Of a DNA stretch of 10,633 nt, positions 1 to 5,741 are shown in pieces. The translations under genes and the position numbers were made by a program. The notes under the pieces were generated by a model that saw only the letters and a program-made list of their open reading frames with translations, did not search any database and was not told the DNA's origin. The DNA is from Bacteroidales bacterium UBA714 (GTDB lineage: Bacteria > Bacteroidota > Bacteroidia > Bacteroidales > UBA932), in NCBI GenBank assembly GCA_002298075.1, contig DBLW01000093.1, positions 1-10,633 on the forward strand, written 5' to 3'. Position 1 is the stretch's first letter. Each line of letters opens with the position of its first letter.

Positions 1-40
1 GCAATGCACGATATATGATTTCTTCGTGATGATTTTTCAT
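1..40 (-). CDS. Possible 5' end of a minus-strand gene leaving the window
   Basis: On the minus strand an ATG at 40-38 opens a frame that stays open to the window edge and reads MKNHHEEIIYRAL. The composition is plausible for a real N-terminus, and the A-rich bases just before the ATG suit a Bacteroidota start. Only 13 codons are visible, so no family can be named and a chance frame is quite possible. The weak -7-like sequence TATATTAG upstream (around 68-61 on the minus strand) has no good -33 partner. Confidence 0.3.
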   Translation of the reverse strand, partial: MKNHHEEIIYRAL

Positions 41-460
41 TTCTTTGCACCTTTACGCTAATATAAACGCAGAACCCCGCCATGTTTACATCTTTTTTTG
101 CGGAAATCGCGCAAAATTCCTTTCATCCCGCCCAGCCGCTTTTCCGGTCTTGATCTCACAGTTGTCCCGTTCTTGACTTCTGCCGGCCTCTGTCCTGTCT
201 CCAGGTGCCGCTCTCTTCCTGCCTCCGGATACCATCGCCCCTAATCAGAAAACGGTTTAAAAAACGCGCCGGATTTTTACCGAACGCTCCCGAAATGCAA
301 TTCGGTTTAAGAATCGCCCGATATTTTAACCGTTTTCCCATTTTCTCATTTTCTCATTGCATCCTGCCAGCCGTAGCGTATGATTGCCTGCGGAACATAA
401 GGCTGCCGTCGTGACAAAACCCGCATCAGAACATCTTCAACCGATTATCAAAGCCTGCAC
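41..460. other. Gene-poor intergenic stretch
   Basis: No convincing coding region is seen on either strand: the short open frames lack family-like sequence and overlap in several frames. The stretch has a pyrimidine-rich segment (about 170-236), a short hairpin (TTTTGCG at 96-102 with CGCAAAA at 110-116, perfect over 7 bp but without a T tract on the correct side for a terminator), two 30-base palindromic units listed separately, and a small direct repeat TTTTCTCATTTTCTCATT near 340-358. Confidence 0.6.
253..332. repeat. Two related 30-base palindromic units, 50 bases apart
   Basis: Unit 1 (253-282) and unit 2 (303-332) both begin CGGTTTAA and end in ACCG. They align without gaps and I count 23 of 30 identical positions. 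Each is an imperfect palindrome, with CGGTTTAA at the left and TTTTTACCG or TTTTAACCG at the right. Between them, ACCGAA (279-284) and TTCGGT (301-306) form a third inverted pair. The arrangement could be a repeated protein-binding site, a small repeat family, or structured RNA. Nothing here decides which. Confidence 0.45.
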
Positions 461-461
461 C

Positions 462-504
462 CAAACAAAATTGGCGGCACAACCCCATAAGGTCATGCCG
501 CCAA
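462..504 (-). terminator. Intrinsic terminator of metK
   Basis: TTGGCGGCA (471-479) and TGCCGCCAA (496-504) form a perfect 9-bp stem, with a further ACC/GGT pairing inside the loop. Read on the minus strand, the stem is followed by TTTTGTTTGG. The stem starts about 25 bases past the metK stop codon, so it fits as the end of the metK transcript. Confidence 0.85.
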
Positions 505-528
505 CTGATATTTGTCAGCCTGTGGCTT

Positions 529-1905
529 CTACAGTCCGAAAGCCTCCTTCACCGCATCAACAGAGTCAAGAAGCTCCCAGCCGAAGAACTGCACATATTC
601 CTGTGTCTTCTTGCCGTTGCGCATTATGGTCACAGACTCCTTATATGGCTTGCGTCCTACATGTCCGTACGATGCCGTAGGCTCATAGATAGGCTTTTTC
701 AGCCCGAATTTCTCTATGATTTTTGCCGGGCGGAGATCAAACATCTCATTGATTTTCCCCGCAATGAACGCATCGCAGAACTGCTTGGCCGAAGCTTCGT
801 CAGACGGCTTTACCCCGTCCTGCACTCCATTCATGTCAAGGGCAGCCGTGCCGTATGTGTTCACGAAAATGCTCAGAGGACGGGCTACGCCGATGGCATA
901 TGACACCTGCACAAGCATCTCGCGGGCCACACCTGCCGCAACCATATTCTTTGCGATATATCTCGCTGCATATGCGGCGGACCTGTCAACCTTGGAAGGG
1001 TCTTTTCCTGAGAATGCTCCGCCTCCGTGCGCACCCTTGCCTCCGTATGTGTCAACGATAATCTTGCGTCCGGTGAGTCCGGTGTCCCCGTGGGGACCTC
1101 CGATTACGAATTTGCCGGTAGGGTTCACATGCAGTATGAAGTCTCCCTTGAACAGCTCAGCAGTCTCCGCAGGAAGCGACTCTATGAGCATAGGCAGAAG
1201 AATCTCTGACACGTCTTTGCGGATTTTGGCCTGCATCGATTCGTCAACGCGCTTCTGCCCGTACTGGGACACCGCGTCTGCATATGACATTTTCCCCAGC
1301 TCTGCAGGAACGAACTCGTCATGCTGTGTAGATATCACTATCGTGTGAACGCGCACAGGCTTTCCGGTCTCCCCGTCATATTCGATGGTGAACTGTGACT
1401 TGGAGTCGGGCCTGAGGTACGGCATAATCTCCGGTGTCTTCTTGCGGATGTCAGCAAGTATGCGCAGTGCCTGGTGTGACAGCGCGAGAGGCAGAGGCAT
1501 ATATTCCTCTGTGTCGCAGCATGCATAGCCGAACATCATTCCCTGGTCACCGGCTCCCTGTGCGTCCGCATCTTCTCCCGTGACTCCGCGGTTGATGTCC
1601 GCGCTCTGCTCATGCACGGCGGAAAGCACTCCGCATGAGTTCCCGTCGAACATGTAGTCCGCCTTATTGTATCCGATTTTGTTGATTACGCGGCGTGCAG
1701 TGGCCTGTATGTCAACATATGCATCTTCAGAGCGCACCTCTCCTCCGACTACTACAAGTCCGGTGCTGCAGAATGTCTCGCATGCCACCTTTGCCTCTGG
1801 GTCCTGGCGGAGGAACTCGTCAAGAATTGCGTCTGAAATCTGGTCTGAAACCTTGTCCGGGTGTCCTTCTGACACCGATTCTGATGTGAAAAGATAATTC
1901 ATCAT
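529..1905 (-). CDS. metK: S-adenosylmethionine synthetase (methionine adenosyltransferase)
   Basis: This cytoplasmic enzyme makes S-adenosylmethionine from methionine and ATP, releasing phosphate and pyrophosphate. Family signatures are clear across the 458 residues: GHPDK (14-18) in the N-terminal ATP/methionine site, GAGDQG (117-122), the DTYGG segment (285-289), and HGGGAFSGKD (293-302) followed by KVDRSAAY. The protein is complete and is longer than the roughly 384-residue E. coli enzyme. The start is ATG ATG AAT; the first or second ATG could be used, since the family begins near the SESVSEGHPDK segment. metK is transcribed alone, divergent from the TonB receptor operon, with a terminator close behind. 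Its leader of about 300 bases carries a SAM-II-like aptamer and terminator hairpins, so expression should fall when S-adenosylmethionine is plentiful. The function is known from the family; the feedback control is inferred from the leader. Confidence 0.98.
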   Translation of the reverse strand: MMNYLFTSESVSEGHPDKVSDQISDAILDEFLRQDPEAKVACETFCSTGLVVVGGEVRSEDAYVDIQATARRVINKIGYNKADYMFDGNSCGVLSAVHEQSADINRGVTGEDADAQGAGDQGMMFGYACCDTEEYMPLPLALSHQALRILADIRKKTPEIMPYLRPDSKSQFTIEYDGETGKPVRVHTIVISTQHDEFVPAELGKMSYADAVSQYGQKRVDESMQAKIRKDVSEILLPMLIESLPAETAELFKGDFILHVNPTGKFVIGGPHGDTGLTGRKIIVDTYGGKGAHGGGAFSGKDPSKVDRSAAYAARYIAKNMVAAGVAREMLVQVSYAIGVARPLSIFVNTYGTAALDMNGVQDGVKPSDEASAKQFCDAFIAGKINEMFDLRPAKIIEKFGLKKPIYEPTASYGHVGRKPYKESVTIMRNGKKTQEYVQFFGWELLDSVDAVKEAFGL

Positions 1906-2025
1906 AATGTTTATCCGTCTTTTTCCGGGCCGGCCGTTCCTTTAAATAAAGATTCTTTCATACCTTATATAGTAAGAGCCGTCCCCATGTTTTCCAAATC
2001 CCTTGTCCGGGCTTGTCTCCCTCCT

Positions 2026-2058
2026 GGAAAAAACAAAGCCCCACAAGAATGCGGAGCC
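2026..2058 (-). terminator. Intrinsic terminator in the metK leader
   Basis: On the minus strand GCTCCGCA (2057-2050) pairs with TGTGGGGC (2045-2038) around a TTCT loop, and a T-rich run TTTGTTTTTT follows. Two of the pairs are G-U wobbles that form only in minus-strand RNA, which supports that orientation. No minus-strand gene ends here; the hairpin lies about 120 bases before the metK start and about 65 bases after the SAM-II-like aptamer. It is best read as the off-switch of the riboswitch rather than as the end of another gene. Confidence 0.75.
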
Positions 2059-2090
2059 GTCACAAAACACAAAACATTGATATGAAAAGC

Positions 2091-2111
2091 GGCCATCTTT
2101 TATTGATGACC
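2091..2111 (-). promoter_or_regulatory. Hairpin directly after the SAM-II-like aptamer
   Basis: On the minus strand GGTCATC (2111-2105) pairs with GATGGCC (2097-2091), 7 bp including one G-U, around an AATAAAA loop, and GCTTTTC follows. It begins about 10 bases past the aptamer. It may be a weak terminator or part of the expression platform. Its 5' arm overlaps another small hairpin (TGAC/GTCA around 2117-2107), so alternative folding is possible. How it connects to ligand binding cannot be settled by eye. Confidence 0.5.
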
Positions 2112-2120
2112 AAAGTCAAC

Positions 2121-2168
2121 ATTTTAGCATTTTTTATTGTGGTTGCAAGCAGCCAAATTTCTCCACAT
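2121..2168 (-). ncRNA. SAM-II (SAM-alpha) riboswitch aptamer of metK
   Basis: The minus strand matches the SAM-II pattern in order: P1 5' strand TGTGG (2167-2163), the loop segment AATTTGG (about 2158-2152), the segment GCTTGCA (2150-2144), P1 3' strand CCACA (2142-2138), an A-rich linker, and the conserved 3' element TGCTAAA (2129-2123). GCA near 2146-2144 can pair with TGC of the 3' element to form the pseudoknot helix typical of this class. SAM-II RNAs bind S-adenosylmethionine and are best known upstream of methionine genes in Alphaproteobacteria. In those hosts they hide the ribosome-binding site; here the following hairpins suggest transcription termination instead. The placement before metK supports the call. 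It was made from memory of the consensus, without a covariance search. Confidence 0.8.
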
Positions 2169-2218
2169 TCCGGACACTTCCCGGATGCAAGTCCGTGTCA
2201 TGTCTCATTTTCGGGCGG

Positions 2219-2248
2219 CAAAGGTAGAAAAAAAATTTCATATGCCAA
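2219..2248 (-). promoter_or_regulatory. metK promoter (Bacteroidota type)
   Basis: On the minus strand TACCTTTG (2226-2219) matches the Bacteroidota -7 consensus TAnnTTTG exactly. TTG (2248-2246) lies 19 bases upstream as the -33 element. Transcription should begin near 2212, which gives a leader of about 300 bases that includes the whole aptamer and both hairpins. Confidence 0.75.
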
Positions 2249-2374
2249 CAGTCTTCCTGCGTTTTGGCAAAAAAATCGTAAAAATACCTGTCCGGCTCTC
2301 CGTATTAATATATTGATTGGCTTCAAATGGATTCCAATAATGCATGTTTTTTTCTCACAATGATTAAAAAATAG

Positions 2375-2382
2375 TATCTTCG
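2375..2382 (+). promoter_or_regulatory. Probable -7 box of the TonB receptor operon
   Basis: TATCTTCG matches TAnnTTTG at all but one position and is followed by CAG, as is common after Bacteroidota -7 boxes. A start near 2389 would give a leader of about 30 bases before the ATG at 2419. The -33 region has only a T-rich run (2347-2353) and no clear TTG, so the call rests on the -7 box and its position. Confidence 0.45.
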
Positions 2383-2418
2383 CAGCGTTATAACTATTAT
2401 ACAAACTATTAAAACGTT

Positions 2419-5400
2419 ATGAAACAAACAATTAAGTGCTTGCTGTGCTGTCTGTGTGCGGCTATGTTCACGTGTGTTTCTGCTTTTGCGCAGGTAACGA
2501 CATCTGCCCTTGGCGGACGAGTTGTAGATGCCAAAGGAGAACCTGTGGTTGGAGCGGCTGTTGTCGCTACCCACACTCCTTCAGGAACCATTTATGGCGT
2601 TGTCACCAATGGTGAGGGACGTTACACCGTAAACGGTATGCGTACAGGCGGGCCTTACACCGTGGCGATTTCGTGTCTGGGATATCAGTCCCTGACATAC
2701 ACTGATGTTACACTCCAGCTTGCAGAGACATTCGCTCTGAATGCCACTCTGGAAGAAGACTCTGAAATGCTGAGCGAGGCGATGGTAATCGCAGCTCCGG
2801 CTTCAAAATTCTCGGCTGAGAAGACAGGTGCTGCCACCAACATCTCAAACTCGCAGATCACTTCACTCCCTACCGTCAGCAGAAGCATCACTGATGTTAC
2901 AAGGCTGTCGCCTTACGGCGGAAACGGGATGAGTTTTGCAGGTTCAGATGGACGTACTGCAAACTTCACAGTCGATGGAGCCAGCTTCAACAACAACTTC
3001 GGTCTCAGCTCAAACCTTCCTGGCGGAGGAAACCCAATTTCTCTCGATGCTATCGAAGAGCTCCAGGTCGTAATCTCCCCTTATGATGTGCGTCAGACCA
3101 ACTTCATCGGCGGCGGTGTCAATGCCATCACCAAGTCCGGTACCAACACCTTCAAAGGTTCCGCATATGTTTATCACCGCAACGAGAACATGCGCGGCAA
3201 TCAGGTCGCTGGCGTTGAAATCGCAGGTGCGCGCGATCGTGACCGCAGCACGACTTACGGATTCACTCTCGGCGGACCGATTGTAAAGAACAAGCTCTTC
3301 TTCTTCGTCAATGCAGAATATTCAAAAGTGCCATCAGTAGCAGTGCGCTGGAGACCATCTGTCGACGGTAAAGGAAGCAACAACGACTATCTCTCATATA
3401 CGACTGTAGCGGATATGGACAGGGTATCGAAGCATGTAAAGGACAAATACGGCTATGATACCGGCTCTTACACTGATTTCCCTGCAGATGAAAGCAACCT
3501 GAAGATTCTTGCCCGTCTGGACTGGAACATCACTGACAAACATCATCTTGCTCTCCGTTACAACTATACTAATAATACTGCTTGGAACGGCCCTAATGCA
3601 TCATCTATGGACGGCGGTACACGTTCTGCCTACAACCGTGCTTCCCTCTATTCTATGGTGTTCTCAAATTCGATGTACTCTATGAACAACCTTGTTCATT
3701 CAGTTTCACTCGACCTGAACAGCCGTCTGACGGACAATCTCTCAAACCAGTTCCTCGCAACATTCTCAAAACTTGACGATGTCCGCGGCACTAACTCTGA
3801 GGAGTTCCCGTTCATTGACATCCAGGACGGTACCGGTACTAACACCCAGTACATGTCTCTCGGATACGAACTGTTCACCCTGAACAACGGTGTCCACAAT
3901 AATGTTCTCAACATCAAGGACGACCTCATTTATTATGCAGGAAACCATAAGCTCACCATGGGTCTCAACTATGAGTATCAGATGGCTGACAACTCATATA
4001 TGAGAAACGGTACAGGTTATTACCGTTATGCCAGCGTTGACGATTTCATCAACGGAGCAGCTCCTGAAATCGTGTGTCTTACATACGGATATGATGGCGA
4101 GAAGAACCCTGCTGCACGTGTGCAGTTCCACAAGGCAGGTATCTATGCCCAGGACGAGTGGAATGCCTCTGACAATTTCAAGCTCAACTTCGGTCTGCGT
4201 CTTGACGGCCTGTTCTTCGACAATAACGACCTCATGACGAACAAAGCCATTCTTGACCTTGACTATTACACAAAGGACGGTGATATACGTCATATCGACA
4301 CCGGCAAGTGGCCGACTGCAAGCGTGACCGTTTCACCTCGCGTAGGTTTCACTTGGGACATCCTCAGCAACAAGAGCCTCACCCTCCGCGGTGGTACGGG
4401 TCTCTTCTCAGGACGTCTTCCTCTCGTGTTCTTCACGAATATGCCTACCAACTCAGGTATGGTGCAGTATCAGGCACAGATTAATGCCGCAAACCTCAAG
4501 AAGCTTGGAATCGAAGGAGGAATGGAAAACTTCGCCGGCGGTCTTGTAGTTGACCAGAACGGCAAGGCTACAACTCAGGCCCTTCTTGACAAGCTCCATT
4601 CTATGGGCTATCCTAAGACAATCTCTCCGGAGGACGGTACGGTTCCTTCTGCAATATCAGCAGTTGACCCTAACTTCAAGATGCCTCAGGTATGGAAGAC
4701 TTCACTTGCCCTTGACTATAAGTTCCCGACTTCATTCCCATTCTCTATCACAGCAGAGGGAATCTACAACAAGACTGTCAACGGCGTGACCATCTCAGAC
4801 TGGAGCATGCTTCCGGTAGAGGGATTCGCAAAGCTCAACGGTGCGGACAACCGTCCGATGTATCCGGAGTCTTTCAGGACCGGTACAAAGGCATTTGTTC
4901 TTGAGAACACCAACAGGGGCTACGGTTACTCTGCAAACGTTACTTTGAACATGCGTCCTATCGAGAGCCTCAGCTTGATGGCTGCATATACGCACACTGT
5001 TTCAAAGGAACTTACAGGTATGCCAGGTTCTGCAGCTGAGTCTGCTTTCACTTATGTACCTACTTCAAAGGGTCCTAACAACATTCCTCTTCATAACTCT
5101 CAGTATGTTACTCCGGACCGTGTAGTGGCTTCGCTTACTCACCATGACAAGTGCGGCAACCATTTCAGCTTCATCTATGAAGGATGGAGAGGCGGATACA
5201 ACTACTCTTACATGCTGGTGAATGATATGAATGGTGACGGCTATAGCTATGATGCCATTTATGTTCCTACAGACGAGCAGGTTGCAAACAACGAGTTCCG
5301 CTTTGTATCAGACAGCGACCGCGACCGTTTCATGGACTATGTTCACAAGGACAAGTATCTGAGCAAGAACCAGGGCAAATATGCAGAGGCTTATAGCGTA

Positions 5401-5724
5401 TATTCTCCTTGGGTTCACAGGATTGACCTTGGTTACAAGCATGACTTCAAGGTTAAGATCGGAAACTCAGTCAACACTCTTCAGCTTAGCGTTGACCTCA
5501 AGAACGTGCTCAACCTGTTCAACTCAAAGTGGGGGGTAAGCAAGGTTATGAACTCTGACATTACTGATGGTCGTATCCTCAAGTATGAGAAGACTGATGC
5601 TGACGGCTATCCGGTGTTCTCAACTCCGGGCGAAGTCAACGGCAATCTCCAGACTTTCGTGCCAAGTATTGGAATCGGCCAGTGCTGGTATGCTTCTGTG
5701 GGAATAAAATATATGTTTAACTAA
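2419..5724 (+). CDS. TonB-dependent outer-membrane receptor with carboxypeptidase-regulatory-like N-terminal domain (not SusC type)
   Basis: This 1101-residue outer-membrane protein should use TonB energy to import a ligand. A signal peptide (1-24, cleaved after AFA) leads to a carboxypeptidase-regulatory-like domain (about 31-118, GRVVDAKGEPVVGAAVVA, then GEGRYTVNGM). A possible TonB-box-like segment lies near 119-127, followed by a plug domain (about 135-250) containing GRTANFTVDG (178-187) and GGGVNAITKSGTNTFKGSAY (231-250). The rest is a long beta-barrel ending in GIKYMFN. The plug motifs resemble Oar-like receptors rather than SusC, and no SusD gene is adjacent. The downstream lipoprotein starts 17 bases after the stop, so the two are probably co-transcribed. 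A short G6 run (5531-5536) near the 3' end encodes WG. The ligand is unknown. Confidence 0.92.
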   Translation: MKQTIKCLLCCLCAAMFTCVSAFAQVTTSALGGRVVDAKGEPVVGAAVVATHTPSGTIYGVVTNGEGRYTVNGMRTGGPYTVAISCLGYQSLTYTDVTLQLAETFALNATLEEDSEMLSEAMVIAAPASKFSAEKTGAATNISNSQITSLPTVSRSITDVTRLSPYGGNGMSFAGSDGRTANFTVDGASFNNNFGLSSNLPGGGNPISLDAIEELQVVISPYDVRQTNFIGGGVNAITKSGTNTFKGSAYVYHRNENMRGNQVAGVEIAGARDRDRSTTYGFTLGGPIVKNKLFFFVNAEYSKVPSVAVRWRPSVDGKGSNNDYLSYTTVADMDRVSKHVKDKYGYDTGSYTDFPADESNLKILARLDWNITDKHHLALRYNYTNNTAWNGPNASSMDGGTRSAYNRASLYSMVFSNSMYSMNNLVHSVSLDLNSRLTDNLSNQFLATFSKLDDVRGTNSEEFPFIDIQDGTGTNTQYMSLGYELFTLNNGVHNNVLNIKDDLIYYAGNHKLTMGLNYEYQMADNSYMRNGTGYYRYASVDDFINGAAPEIVCLTYGYDGEKNPAARVQFHKAGIYAQDEWNASDNFKLNFGLRLDGLFFDNNDLMTNKAILDLDYYTKDGDIRHIDTGKWPTASVTVSPRVGFTWDILSNKSLTLRGGTGLFSGRLPLVFFTNMPTNSGMVQYQAQINAANLKKLGIEGGMENFAGGLVVDQNGKATTQALLDKLHSMGYPKTISPEDGTVPSAISAVDPNFKMPQVWKTSLALDYKFPTSFPFSITAEGIYNKTVNGVTISDWSMLPVEGFAKLNGADNRPMYPESFRTGTKAFVLENTNRGYGYSANVTLNMRPIESLSLMAAYTHTVSKELTGMPGSAAESAFTYVPTSKGPNNIPLHNSQYVTPDRVVASLTHHDKCGNHFSFIYEGWRGGYNYSYMLVNDMNGDGYSYDAIYVPTDEQVANNEFRFVSDSDRDRFMDYVHKDKYLSKNQGKYAEAYSVYSPWVHRIDLGYKHDFKVKIGNSVNTLQLSVDLKNVLNLFNSKWGVSKVMNSDITDGRILKYEKTDADGYPVFSTPGEVNGNLQTFVPSIGIGQCWYASVGIKYMFN

Positions 5725-5741
5725 TTGATTGCAGATTTATT

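Noticed and set aside
40..47. TTTCTTTG as a plus-strand promoter -7 box
   Set aside because: It lacks the A of TAnnTTTG, has no -33 TTG at the right distance, and there is no plus-strand gene for about 2.3 kb downstream.
716..1348. 210-codon plus-strand open frame inside metK
   Set aside because: It is an antisense shadow of the well-conserved metK coding sequence.
1928..1935. GGCCGGCC palindrome upstream of the metK start
   Set aside because: It is short and GC-rich, with no repeat copies or motif partner, so chance is sufficient.
2013..2363. 116-codon plus-strand open frame overlapping the metK leader
   Set aside because: It runs antisense through the metK promoter, aptamer and terminator, and its sequence is low-complexity and not family-like.
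5531..5536. G6 run near the 3' end of the TonB receptor gene as a third slippage switch
   Set aside because: Losing one G would give an immediate TAA, but six bases is short for frequent slippage and the encoded WG is plausible barrel sequence, so I do not claim it.
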